A DNA stretch of 64,000 bases from positions 1,285,315 to 1,349,314 of the forward strand of contig CBDCWQ010000022.1 of NCBI GenBank assembly GCA_965223435.1, written 5' to 3'. This DNA comes from CBDCWQ01 sp965223435 (GTDB lineage Bacteria; Myxococcota; Kuafuiibacteriia; Kuafuiibacteriales; Kuafuiibacteriaceae). Both the position numbers and the translations under genes were made by a program. Every line of letters begins with the position of its first letter. Within the stretch, counting starts at the first letter, position 1. Positions 27,862-36,660 of the stretch are shown in pieces. The notes below the pieces were generated by a model. The model did no database searches and was not told where the DNA came from. It saw only the letters and a list, made by a program, of their open reading frames with translations.

Positions 27862-28389
27862 CAGCCCGCACATCCGTAGAGGAACTCGCACCGCTCATTC
27901 CTGAAGCGGTTGACTGACGCGTTCAGGTGGCGAACAGGTGACGGCGAGTCGACGAAGAACAGTCGGCTCGCCCATCGTTTGTGCCACGGTTCTCGCTCGT
28001 CTCTCCCAAAAAGGTCCACTTCTCGAAACACGGTGGGATACCGTCGTGAGGCGGGGGTTTACGGTCTACTTCTTGTGGGCAGTTCTATGGGAAATAGGCC
28101 AAAGCAAGTTTAATGCCAGTTCACTTTAATGGGATTGCACCCCGTCTTTTTTGTCCTAGAGGTCACGTCAGCTTCATTGAGTGGCGCAACTGTCCACAAC
28201 AGGTTGCACGTGGGACAGACTTGAGGCCATTCGAGCTACCGCCGCGGCTTTCTCACTTCATGGTCTCTCGAGCGCTATTCGACGAACAGCTACTCTTTGC
28301 GCCCGCGGTACTGGCCCACTGGGCCCGGGTTAGGGACTATGGCGTGCGTGATGTAGTCCACGGCCGTCACGTCTTTTCGTTACGACGGG
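27862..28389. other. Gene-poor gap after the RHS gene
   Basis: This stretch of about 530 bases would be the expected place for an immunity gene. Open frames of 60-96 codons are present (for example 27910-28113 and 28113-28403 on the plus strand), but none has a convincing start, coding bias or family feature. I therefore see no recognisable immunity protein. No insertion sequence ends or tRNA were found. Confidence 0.4.
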
Positions 28390-30309
28390 TTATGGGAGAG
28401 TAAATTGGCTCTGGTAGTCGTTCCGAAACCGCTTGAGGAAAGGACTGTAGGTCATGACACGCACTGTTCCCTTTTTGGGAGATACAACCATCAAACGGAT
28501 CCAACCTTGCTTCTTTCTTTCAGGGTTGAGGAACTCGTCAAAAAAGAGAAAATGTGCGCCGCTCGCCTTGTCAAAACGCCGGGCACTGCCTCGAGCGTGA
28601 TGGCCATTGAGCACCAAAAAAATGTTGCGATGCTTCTTTACTAGATCGGAATAGATTTTGCTGGCGGGTGTAAAGTCATTGCCAGAGACGAACGGTTTGC
28701 TGTCAAGCGCCCCCCCTTCGTTTAAGAATTCATGGGTGACAATAATGGCTTTCTTGTCGCGATGCCTCGCGAGTACTTGATTGGCCCAAGCTATGACGGC
28801 GCGTCTTGGCTGAAACTCAAGGTTCAGAATAAGGTATCGCTGACCTTCAGACTTCATGATGAACCAGGCGTTGTCCGTTTTGCCTCTCTCGAACATTTGG
28901 CCATTCCACCATGGTTGATTGCGAAGTCGAGCTGGAGAAAAGAACTCGTTAAAGACGGTTGAATCTCGGTTCCTCACCTTTCCGATGTAGTCATGATTGC
29001 CAGGGGGAACTGAATAAGGAATATTGGCTGTGTCAAGAACGTCGAACCAATCGCGAGCTTCGAACCATTCTTCTCGGTTTGCGGCCCGGTCGACGACGTC
29101 CCCTCCGTGGGTGACGAGGCGAATTTTCCAGTTCTTTCTCGCTTTCTTGATCCACGCCATAGCCGCTCTCATTGGAAGTTCATCGTCACCCTGTCCGGCC
29201 GCGTACAGTTGTGTATCGGGTAGGTATACAATCGTGAATTCATCCTTGCCCGGGCGCTTGTTGTTCGGAAGCTCGAACTTGTAGTGACTTGCTATACTCT
29301 TACGTACTTTGGCTCTCTCGGATGCACTCAGCGCACGATCGAATATCAACGGGGCGGTCATTTCTCCCCGGAAGCCGTTTTTGTAGTCGGCGGTGTTGCC
29401 AAAAACGAGGCCGTCTCCGCGTTCTGCGGCCACGAGAAGCGGGAGTCCTTTCCCCGGGATCTTGCTGACCAACCGACCGGAGTTGTAGAGCTCGGCCCCT
29501 CGATCCTTGTGGAAGACAAACTCATGAATCTCGTTGACGTTCGCACGGCCAAACGTGCCCTTTGCTCCGATCTCGTGGCGAGATCTGTCGGAGAGCCTAA
29601 ACATCGCTACCGGCGTACCAGTGAGTTGTGGATTTGTGTTTCTACGCAGAAACATCGAAAGAGGCCATTGAGCGCCACCTGGCCACGTTAGTCCCGCACC
29701 GAACGTAACCATTTGTCTTTCCGTCGATGTTCCGTTCCATCGTGCCGCAAAAAAGACCGTGAGGGCGTTGGCTCCGCTAATCTTGTCAAATGCGCCAGAG
29801 ATACTCATGCCTTGGGATCCGGCGAAGGAAAAGACTTTTCGTCCAGAACCGTTGTCTACGACCTTTGGTCTCCTTGAAGCCACCCGTTGGATAGCGTCGT
29901 GTCCGTTTCCGCTTTGATCAAGAATGCGATTCAAAGTGGCCGTGTCGCCACCCACGAAGCGGTTAAACGCACGCGTATCTAAATCGTGACAGTCCGCCCC
30001 AATTGTTTGGATAGCATCGTCCGATGAACGTCGAACTTGAATGAGCGGTCCTTTGTACTTCTTTCGTAAACGTTGGACATCAAGTCCAACCAGGCCCCGG
30101 CGAACTCGATCGAAAAGCCGCTCGGAATTTTGATTACAGGCACGGGCGGTCGAGAGCGCTGCGGTCGTACTAACTCGTTCTTTCGGGGTGTCCGGTACGC
30201 CACAGGCGCTCGCGAAAAAAATAAGCCCATACAATAGCGTATTCGTTGGGCGCTCGGGTTGAGTCTCGGTTGCGGTTGTTGGTTGTCTGCATAGATTACC
30301 TGTTTGCAT
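28390..30309 (-). CDS. Calcineurin-like phosphoesterase lipoprotein with arabinofuranosidase-like N-terminal module
   Basis: The protein has 639 residues. ATG 30309 has GGGAG upstream. The signal sequence ends in F-A-S-A-C (Cys36), so it is probably a lipoprotein. Residues about 55-340 contain PLIQVRRSSDDAIQTIG, a Cys-x-D-L-D motif, ILDQSGNGHDAIQ and a jelly-roll-like continuation, resembling AbfB-type arabinofuranosidase or LamG-like modules. Residues about 355-610 are a metallophosphoesterase: YLPDTQLY, THGGDVVD, PGNHDY, THEF and NGHHARG, which supply the D, N, H metal ligands. A secreted, carbohydrate-binding phosphoesterase is inferred. It converges on the RHS gene and shares its lower GC content. 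Confidence 0.88.
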   Translation of the reverse strand: MQTGNLCRQPTTATETQPERPTNTLLYGLIFFASACGVPDTPKERVSTTAALSTARACNQNSERLFDRVRRGLVGLDVQRLRKKYKGPLIQVRRSSDDAIQTIGADCHDLDTRAFNRFVGGDTATLNRILDQSGNGHDAIQRVASRRPKVVDNGSGRKVFSFAGSQGMSISGAFDKISGANALTVFFAARWNGTSTERQMVTFGAGLTWPGGAQWPLSMFLRRNTNPQLTGTPVAMFRLSDRSRHEIGAKGTFGRANVNEIHEFVFHKDRGAELYNSGRLVSKIPGKGLPLLVAAERGDGLVFGNTADYKNGFRGEMTAPLIFDRALSASERAKVRKSIASHYKFELPNNKRPGKDEFTIVYLPDTQLYAAGQGDDELPMRAAMAWIKKARKNWKIRLVTHGGDVVDRAANREEWFEARDWFDVLDTANIPYSVPPGNHDYIGKVRNRDSTVFNEFFSPARLRNQPWWNGQMFERGKTDNAWFIMKSEGQRYLILNLEFQPRRAVIAWANQVLARHRDKKAIIVTHEFLNEGGALDSKPFVSGNDFTPASKIYSDLVKKHRNIFLVLNGHHARGSARRFDKASGAHFLFFDEFLNPERKKQGWIRLMVVSPKKGTVRVMTYSPFLKRFRNDYQSQFTLP

Positions 30310-30899
30310 CTATTCTTGTCTCCCTTCTTGTCTTGTCCACCCGCTAGCGGTGGAACAAATTTTGGTCGCGAGCGAAGCTTTGCGGTCAATGCGACATCTT
30401 GGCGACCTTTTACACTCAGCCCGAAAGCCCCACTGCGCAGTGCCCTCATGTCGCATTGTGTTCCTCGCCTTCGATGCAGCGGAAAACGCATTCGACGTCA
30501 CGACGACGCATCATAGTCAGCGAGCCTACGTGGAACCAACTTAGTCGGTACAGGTACAGTTACCAGTGTATTCAACGGATACAGTTTGACGTGCGCTACC
30601 GAACTCATTCGGACGTTTCGGTACTGCTCCGTTAAGCTGCAAAAGCGGCGTGGCGCATCGAGTCTATTGTTCTTACAGAAAACGACCTGACGCTGCTTGC
30701 ACTTGATTCAAGCTTTCAATGCGTGGCCAACCGAGGATGGCTGCAGTCCGAACTGCGATGGTGCCGATTTGCTTCGTTGTATCGGTGAATGAAGACAAGC
30801 TTCACGTCGCCGGTCTCTGACTAAGTGGCGACAAAGCGTCTGTAGGGAGCCATAGAGGCGCTTATCGCAAACGTTCGCCCGCTGTGATAAGAGGGGAGC
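30310..30899. promoter_or_regulatory. Divergent gap between the phosphoesterase and dihydroorotase genes
   Basis: About 590 bases contain the promoters of two divergent genes and the right edge of the low-GC island. The part nearest 30540-30640 has several related GTAC/ACAGT-containing words (GGTACAGGTACAGTTACC) and looks non-coding. Open frames on both strands lack coding features. The pyrC ribosome-binding site GAGGGGAG lies at the right end. No RNA gene was recognised. Confidence 0.4.
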
Positions 30900-31919
30900 A
30901 TGTCAGTCGACGAAATTGTGCTCTCTGGGGTTTTCGACGCCCATGTGCACTTACGTCAGGACGCATATTTACCCGATGCGGTTCGCTACACCGCTAAAAG
31001 TTGTGCCTCCGCCGTGGTCATGCCCAATCTGTCACCCCCCATTTGGACCGTGGCAGAAGCCAAAAACTACGCCGCGCAGATTCAAGCCATCGCTCCTGAA
31101 TTCGAGCCCGTCGTTGCGTTGTATTTGGGTGCCAAAACCACAACAAGCATCGTCGAAGATGCCGGATCGGGTGCGCGATTTAAATTGTACCCTTCGGGAG
31201 TGACCACCAACTCCGAAGCAGGTGCCCAGTTGGACGAACTCGATGAGGTGCTCTCTGCCATGGAGTCCAAGGACATCCTGCTTTTGGTTCACGGCGAAGA
31301 TCCGGATCCCGAATCCGATATTTTCGAGCGCGAAAAGCGGTTCATCGACCGGTACATGGTGAAGCTTCTGCGTCGGCACCCCAAACTCCGTATTTGTTTT
31401 GAGCACATCACTACCGCGGATGCTGTGGCGTTGGTCAAAGCGGAACCAAACCTTGGCGCAACCATCACGCCACAGCATTTGTTGTTCAACCGCAACGCTC
31501 TTTTTGCCGGAAACAAGATCCGTCCCCACCACTTTTGTTTGCCAATACTCAAAACCGAACCGGACCGAGTTGCCTTGGTGGAAGCGGCAACCGGCGGTGA
31601 TCCATCTTTCTTCATGGGAACCGACAGCGCGCCTCACACAAAAGAGACCAAAGAGTGTTCCGCGGGTTGTGCTGGTATTTTCAGCGCGCCCATCGCACTT
31701 TCGCTTTATGCACAAGTATTTGACGCAGCAGGACAGCTCCCAGCGCTTACCGGGTTTTGTTGTGAGTTTGGTCCGCGCTTTCACAGACACCAGCCACCCG
31801 AAAAAAAGATACGCCTGGTACGGAAGGAATATGAGGTTCCCGCCGAACTCCCTTTTTATTCCTATTCTGTCGTGCCTTTGTTCGCCGGACAGTCCGTTCC
31901 CTTTACGGCTCAACCCTGA
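30900..31919 (+). CDS. pyrC: Dihydroorotase, PyrC type
   Basis: The product has 339 residues, near the usual length for the short monofunctional (class II) dihydroorotases. It catalyses the reversible cyclisation of N-carbamoyl-aspartate to dihydroorotate in pyrimidine synthesis. Visible metal and active-site motifs: DAHVHLR (HxH), FKLYPSGVTTNS with the lysine that is carbamylated in this family, LVHGE, CFEHITT, and GTDSAPH with the catalytic Asp. ATG 30900 follows GAGGGGAG. No other pyrimidine genes are adjacent, so it appears to be a stand-alone gene in the cytoplasm. A nearby thioesterase gene converges on it. Confidence 0.95.
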   Translation: MSVDEIVLSGVFDAHVHLRQDAYLPDAVRYTAKSCASAVVMPNLSPPIWTVAEAKNYAAQIQAIAPEFEPVVALYLGAKTTTSIVEDAGSGARFKLYPSGVTTNSEAGAQLDELDEVLSAMESKDILLLVHGEDPDPESDIFEREKRFIDRYMVKLLRRHPKLRICFEHITTADAVALVKAEPNLGATITPQHLLFNRNALFAGNKIRPHHFCLPILKTEPDRVALVEAATGGDPSFFMGTDSAPHTKETKECSAGCAGIFSAPIALSLYAQVFDAAGQLPALTGFCCEFGPRFHRHQPPEKKIRLVRKEYEVPAELPFYSYSVVPLFAGQSVPFTAQP

Positions 31920-31984
31920 GCTGCGTTTTCGGGCTCATCACGATGCTGAGGCGGCTGGCGGTCTCGCGCTGTGTCGTGGGCAAG

Positions 31985-32470
31985 CTACGACCTTGGGTGC
32001 GCGGTATGCTGACGGTGCTCTAGGCGTCGTTTGCGTCGAAGGGCCGCCTCTTCCTGGATGCGCTTCTCCTCAGGCGTCCGAAGAAGAAGCGGGGGCACTG
32101 GCGTGGGGCGGGACTGGTCGTCGAGGGCCACGAAGGTCAAAAGAGCGGAGCAACAGTGTTTGGTGTCACCAGATTCTGGGTCTTCGCTGTGCACTTCGAT
32201 CACAACCTCGAGAGAGTGCTTGAAACTTGCGCTGACCACCCCCCGCAGGGAGGCGATGGTGCCCGTCTTGATGGGGGCATGGAAGTGAAGCTCGTCCATG
32301 GATGCGGTCACAACCTGGCGGCGACAATGCCTGAGGGCGGTAATCGCGCCGCAAATGTCGATCCACTGCATCACTTTGCCACCAAACGCAGTTCCGAGGC
32401 CATTGCTATCGGAGGGCAGCACAATTTCATTCATGATGGTGGTCGAATCGGAGGCTGGCTTCGGCTTCAT
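31985..32470 (-). CDS. Acyl-CoA thioesterase, hotdog fold (YciA/cytosolic ACOT type)
   Basis: The protein has 161 residues from ATG 32470. It hydrolyses acyl-CoA to fatty acid and CoA. Family features: EIVLPSDSNGLGTAFGGKVMQWIDICGA at the N-terminus, then DELHFHAPIKTGTIASLRG, and a strand VVIEVHSED. The Arg/Glu-rich tail is common in this branch. The N-terminal segment (MKPKPASDSTTIMNE) overlaps the end of the upstream TPR gene by 44 bases; the family usually has such a leader before the conserved EIVLP, so I keep the longer start. It is co-transcribed with the TPR gene. Confidence 0.9.
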   Translation of the reverse strand: MKPKPASDSTTIMNEIVLPSDSNGLGTAFGGKVMQWIDICGAITALRHCRRQVVTASMDELHFHAPIKTGTIASLRGVVSASFKHSLEVVIEVHSEDPESGDTKHCCSALLTFVALDDQSRPTPVPPLLLRTPEEKRIQEEAALRRKRRLEHRQHTAHPRS

Positions 32471-33476
32471 CGCCAAAGACTATAGCATTGGATGCCTCGG
32501 GCTCGCGATGGCGCTCTTTTTCGAGGGCTTTGGTCACCCGGCGCAGATTCAGACGCGCTCGGGCGTAGTCTGGGTTCAAGATGGCCGCCTCTTCGAAGGC
32601 CTCGCGGGCTTCCTCGTAGTTGCCCAAGAGCTCATGAGCCAGGCCCAGGTTGTTGTACACAAAGTGAGGCGCCTGATCTCCGTAAAGCTCCACCGAAGCC
32701 TCCATGGAGTCCACGGCGTCTTCGCCACGCTTGCGGTAGATATACAGAAGGCCCAAGTTGTTGTGGATCATGGCGTTGGTCGGGTCGAGCTGAAGGGCCT
32801 TGCGAAAAGCCATCTCACTTTGCTCCCACTGGCTTTGTGCCATCGCAACCCGCCCCATCAAATTCCAAGCCGAAGAACCCTCCCGGTCCAGGCGCACCGC
32901 TTGCCGAGCCGCTGCTTGCGCTTCTTTCAAATCGCCTTTGGCAAGATGGAGACGACTCAATTCTACGTGTACCTCGGGTTCTCTGGGATCTATCAAGACT
33001 GCTTCTCCAAGGCTCCGCTCGGCCACATCATGGCCCCCAATCTGTCGGCCCAAACGGCCAATGGTAAGAAGAGTAGAAACTTCGGCCTCATGGTGAAACA
33101 GATGTTTTCGTAAAGAGACCAGTGCGGCTTTGAGTTCACCCCGGTCCAAGGCCTGATTGGCCTCAAGGCGATGATCGGTCTTCTCGTCGTCGCTCGGAAG
33201 AGCAACCAATGACACCGCGGGCTTGGCTGGATTGCCTACAACCACGAGCTCTGGCATGTGCACGACCGGGGCCTCAGCCGAAACGCTGGGTGCGGTTTGA
33301 ATTCCAGGTTGCTCGGTCTGACCTTGTTTAGGCAGAGCAACCCGAACCGTTGGATGTTTTGGATTTGCGAACAGCATGGCCGCGCCAGCAAGTCCCGTTG
33401 CGGAAAAGCAGATCGCTGAAATGAGCCGAAGCCGATCGCGACGGTGTGCTCGGTGAATTTGAATGGAAACTGACAT
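32427..33476 (-). CDS. TPR-repeat membrane-anchored protein
   Basis: The protein has 349 residues. ATG 33476 is supported by AAGGAG; a longer open frame to 33548 lacks this. An N-terminal transmembrane segment (LISAICFSATGLAGAAMLF) anchors it, probably with the rest in the periplasm. The C-terminal half has at least five TPR units (SVLTIG..., EPEVHVELSRLHLAKGDLKEAQ, SSAWNLMGRVAMAQSQWEQSE, AMIHNNLGLLYIYRKRGEDA, FVYNNLGLAHELLGNYEEAR). Partner unknown. Its 3' end overlaps the thioesterase gene. Upstream, at 33593-33613, lies an inverted repeat near an AT-rich stretch. Confidence 0.85.
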   Translation of the reverse strand: MSVSIQIHRAHRRDRLRLISAICFSATGLAGAAMLFANPKHPTVRVALPKQGQTEQPGIQTAPSVSAEAPVVHMPELVVVGNPAKPAVSLVALPSDDEKTDHRLEANQALDRGELKAALVSLRKHLFHHEAEVSTLLTIGRLGRQIGGHDVAERSLGEAVLIDPREPEVHVELSRLHLAKGDLKEAQAAARQAVRLDREGSSAWNLMGRVAMAQSQWEQSEMAFRKALQLDPTNAMIHNNLGLLYIYRKRGEDAVDSMEASVELYGDQAPHFVYNNLGLAHELLGNYEEAREAFEEAAILNPDYARARLNLRRVTKALEKERHREPEASNAIVFGDEAEASLRFDHHHE

Positions 33477-33592
33477 GGTAGACTCCTTTAAGAAAAATGG
33501 GCGATTCGGAGTGGGTAGAGAGCACGACCCATGCCAAGGGCGTTCCACCGGACCATATTGATGTAATATCAGCTATTTACGATAAGTATTCG

Positions 33593-33613
33593 CCCTTCGC
33601 CACGAGGCGAGGG
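33593..33613. repeat. Short inverted repeat upstream of the TPR gene
   Basis: CCCTTCGCC and GGCGAGGG flank a four-base loop ACGA, giving an about eight-pair stem with one bulge. No T run follows on either strand, so it is not a classical terminator. It may be an operator or mRNA leader structure for the minus-strand TPR gene, or end processing for the regulator gene at 33665. Confidence 0.4.
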
Positions 33614-33664
33614 TCAATTTAACCACAAGGGCGCGTGGCCCTGAGACCGAGGCCGAGCGGCTGG

Positions 33665-35032
33665 TCAACGCAGCCCGAGTGCTTTCAATTTCTTGTGAAA
33701 GTTCGAGCGTTCAACCCCAAGCGCCCGAGCCGTGTCCGACACTACGCCGTCGTGGGCCTCAAGGGCTTTAAGAACAATGGCGCGCTCTGCGTCAGTCACC
33801 AGGTCAGCCAAACGTCGCCCTTTTTGATACCCGACCGGCGGCTCAGAACGGCCCGTGGGCACAAAGTCTCTGATATCGGCCTCGTCTAGGGTCTTTTGAT
33901 TCGGCGGAGCCAGAATAAGGACACGTTCAACCACATTCCGGAGCTCACGAACGTTCCCCGGATAGTTGTGCGCCGCGAGAAGTGCCATAGCGCTGTCGGT
34001 CAGTTTCGGAGCGCGGCGCTGATTCTTGAGCGCCGCCTCTGTGATAAAACGATCAACGAGGAGGGGTATATCTTCTTTGCGTTCCCTGAGCGGTGGAGAC
34101 ACCAGGGGAACGACATTCAAACGGTAGTAGAGGTCTTCTCGAAATCGACCTTCCTTGATTTCTTCTTCCAAATCCTTGTTTGTCGCCGCCAGGACACGAA
34201 CATCGACCTGCACCCTCTCCTGGCCGCCCACCCGCTCAAACTCGCCGGTTTGCAGCACACGAAGGAGCTTCGCTTGCATGTTGGGCGCCATATCGCCAAC
34301 TTCATCCAAAAAAAGCGTGCCCGTGTGCGCTTGCTCAAAACGCCCCGCCTTTCTTGAAACTGCACCGGTAAACGCGCCTTTTTCGTGGCCAAAAAGCTCG
34401 GACTCAACCAGCTCGCTCGGCACCGCTGCGCAATTCATCGAAATAAAGGGCCGATCGCTTCGACCGGAGGCGGCGTGAATCGCCTGAGCGATCAACTCCT
34501 TTCCGGTGCCATTTTCACCCCCGATGAGGACCCGTCCTTCGCTTGCCGCAACCCGCTCGATCTGGGCCCTCAATAGCTTCATGGACTTGGACCGGCCCAG
34601 GATTTCATCAATGCCCCCGGTCTTCTCGGCGAGAATCCGAAGCTCTTTGTTCTCGGCCTTTAGGCGGGCCATCTCCAACGCGTTTTGAATCGTCAAAAAC
34701 AGCCGTTCTTGCCCGATTGGCTTCTGCAAGAAGTCGCTCGCCCCCGCCTGAATAGCCCGCACCGCATCGTCAATCGATCCGTGTCCACTCATCATGATGA
34801 TGGGAAACGCTGACGAACCCTCGCAAAGAGCAGACAAAAGCTGAAGCCCATCGCCATCAGGAAGTTTGACATCAAGCAACAGGAGATCCGGCGCATGGGC
34901 TTTGAGCGCGCGCTCAGCTTGCTTGATTCCACCAACAGCCTCAACCACGTAACCCTCGAGCTCCAGCGCCCGGGAAAGCGTCACGAGGATATTTCGCTCG
35001 TCATCAACGATCAGGATTCGCTCAGCCAACAC
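33665..35032 (-). CDS. NtrC-family sigma-54 response regulator
   Basis: The product has 455 residues from GTG 35032 (AGGG eight bases upstream). The receiver domain has the acidic pocket ILIVDDE, phospho-acceptor Asp54 in LLLLDVKLP, MMSGHGS and FLQKP. The AAA+ sigma-54 domain has Walker A GENGTGKE, the GAFTGA loop, Walker B TLFLDEVGD, and an arginine-finger region. A Fis-type helix-turn-helix ends the protein (DTARALGVERSNFHKKLKALGLR, truncated here to its main residues). It activates sigma-54 promoters when phosphorylated. No histidine kinase gene is adjacent, so it is an orphan regulator. It is divergent from the beta-CASP gene. Confidence 0.95.
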   Translation of the reverse strand: MLAERILIVDDERNILVTLSRALELEGYVVEAVGGIKQAERALKAHAPDLLLLDVKLPDGDGLQLLSALCEGSSAFPIIMMSGHGSIDDAVRAIQAGASDFLQKPIGQERLFLTIQNALEMARLKAENKELRILAEKTGGIDEILGRSKSMKLLRAQIERVAASEGRVLIGGENGTGKELIAQAIHAASGRSDRPFISMNCAAVPSELVESELFGHEKGAFTGAVSRKAGRFEQAHTGTLFLDEVGDMAPNMQAKLLRVLQTGEFERVGGQERVQVDVRVLAATNKDLEEEIKEGRFREDLYYRLNVVPLVSPPLRERKEDIPLLVDRFITEAALKNQRRAPKLTDSAMALLAAHNYPGNVRELRNVVERVLILAPPNQKTLDEADIRDFVPTGRSEPPVGYQKGRRLADLVTDAERAIVLKALEAHDGVVSDTARALGVERSNFHKKLKALGLR

Positions 35033-35135
35033 TGTAAACCCTAGATGTAGACCGCCCAAGTAGCAACGTTTTTGTGGATAGTCCGCCGATCGGCAATTGT
35101 CGCATGCTCAAGTTCAAGGTACTTCCGAGCACTCC

Positions 35136-36539
35136 ATGCATCTTCAGTTCTATGGCGCGGCTGGCGGCGTGACGGGCTCTCTTCATCGCCTCCAAGCAAA
35201 TGGTAAAGAAATCCTCCTCGACTGTGGCCTCTTCCAGGGACGGAGAGAGGAGACATTTCATCGGAATCGAGAGCTTCCGAAATGGGCGACAAGCGCCGAA
35301 GCAGTAGTGTTGAGCCACGCCCACATCGATCACAGCGGGAACCTTCCCAGTCTCGTCCGCCGCGGTTTTTCGGGTAACATTTACTGCACACCGGCAACCC
35401 GAGACCTGTGCAGCGTCATGCTTCGTGATGCCGCGATGATCCAAGAACAAGACGCAGCCTATCTAAACCGTCGCCTCCAACGAGACGGTTCTGAGCGAAA
35501 AGTTGAACCGCTCTACACCGCAATGGACGCGCAAAAAGCAGTCGGGCAGATGATTTCAGTCCCTCTACATCGACCCCTCGAGGTCAGTCCGGGCGTCAAG
35601 CTGACATTCCACAACTCGGGCCATGTGCTGGGATCGGCGCTGGTCCAAATTGACCTTCACGAGAATGGACGCCGGACCCGACTCGTCTTCACCGGAGACC
35701 TCGGCCGTGAAGAACTGCCGCTTCTTCAATCTCCCGAGCACATTGAAGATGTGCAGGTATTGTTGATGGAGAGCACCTATGGGGATCGCCTGCACCCCAA
35801 CATTGAGGGAATGGATCAGCAGCTGGGCGCAATCGTTCGAAAAACCATCGAAAGAAAGGGCAGGGTCTATATTCCTTCGTTTGCACTCGAGCGTGCGCAG
35901 GAAATCCTCTTTTCCCTAGAGCGCCTTCACGACAAACAGGCCATTCCCCGCGTCCCCATTTACATCGATAGCCCGTTGGCCATCGCCATCACCGAAATCT
36001 ACAAACTCCACCCAGAAGGCTTGGCGGAGGAAGTTCAAGCCCGCATCTTGAGCCGGAACGATCCGTTTTCGCCGCCGGGTCTTCACTACGTCTCCGATGT
36101 TTCAGCCTCCAAGGCACTTCAGGCCAGCGGCGAACCCTGCATCATCATCGCCGGTTCTGGTATGTGTGAGGGTGGCCGAATCCTCCATCATTTTCGCCAG
36201 GGTCTCGGTGATTCCAAAAACAGCGTGATCATTGTGGGTTTTATGGCCCAACATACACTGGGTCGGCGTTTGCTCGAGGGGAGACGCAAGGCCAAAGTGT
36301 TTGGGGTAGAACGCGACGTCTGGGCCGAGATTCATGCCATTGATGGCTTGTCCGCTCACGCAGATCAAAGCGACTTGCTCGACTTCGCCAAGAAGATAAG
36401 AGAGCGCGGACATCTCAAACGAATCGCCCTCGTTCATGGTGAAGAGGGTCCGCAGGCTACTTTGACTGAAAAACTGAAGGAAATTGGCATCACAAAGGTC
36501 ATCTCGGCGAGAGCCGGTGAACGGCTCAACCTCGGCTAA
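35136..36539 (+). CDS. Beta-CASP metallo-beta-lactamase-fold RNA-processing protein
   Basis: The protein has 467 residues from ATG 35136 (MHLQFYGAAGGVTGS); an earlier TTG at 35097 would add 13 residues with little coding character. It carries the metal motifs SHAHIDHSG, NSGHVLGSA and FTGDLG, then the beta-CASP part with SGMCEGGR, SAHADQ and the C-terminal VHGE. This is the pattern of CPSF73-like exoribonucleases/mRNA 3'-end nucleases (YSH1-type). Likely role: RNA maturation or decay in the cytoplasm. Start of the gene is about 100 bases from the divergent NtrC-type gene. Confidence 0.9.
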   Translation: MHLQFYGAAGGVTGSLHRLQANGKEILLDCGLFQGRREETFHRNRELPKWATSAEAVVLSHAHIDHSGNLPSLVRRGFSGNIYCTPATRDLCSVMLRDAAMIQEQDAAYLNRRLQRDGSERKVEPLYTAMDAQKAVGQMISVPLHRPLEVSPGVKLTFHNSGHVLGSALVQIDLHENGRRTRLVFTGDLGREELPLLQSPEHIEDVQVLLMESTYGDRLHPNIEGMDQQLGAIVRKTIERKGRVYIPSFALERAQEILFSLERLHDKQAIPRVPIYIDSPLAIAITEIYKLHPEGLAEEVQARILSRNDPFSPPGLHYVSDVSASKALQASGEPCIIIAGSGMCEGGRILHHFRQGLGDSKNSVIIVGFMAQHTLGRRLLEGRRKAKVFGVERDVWAEIHAIDGLSAHADQSDLLDFAKKIRERGHLKRIALVHGEEGPQATLTEKLKEIGITKVISARAGERLNLG

Positions 36540-36660
36540 CATTCACCGCCACCTATACAGCCCCAAGGCCGAGGGGGTGCGACATTCAACGGACGTGTGT
36601 CATGCACGCACATGCCCGTACGTTGCCTTAACGCAAACCCAATGATGACATCAACAATAC

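Noticed and set aside
27910..28403. Two short plus-strand frames as RHS immunity candidates
   Set aside because: Neither has a ribosome-binding site, hydrophobic or acidic character, or coding bias, so they are not supported as genes.
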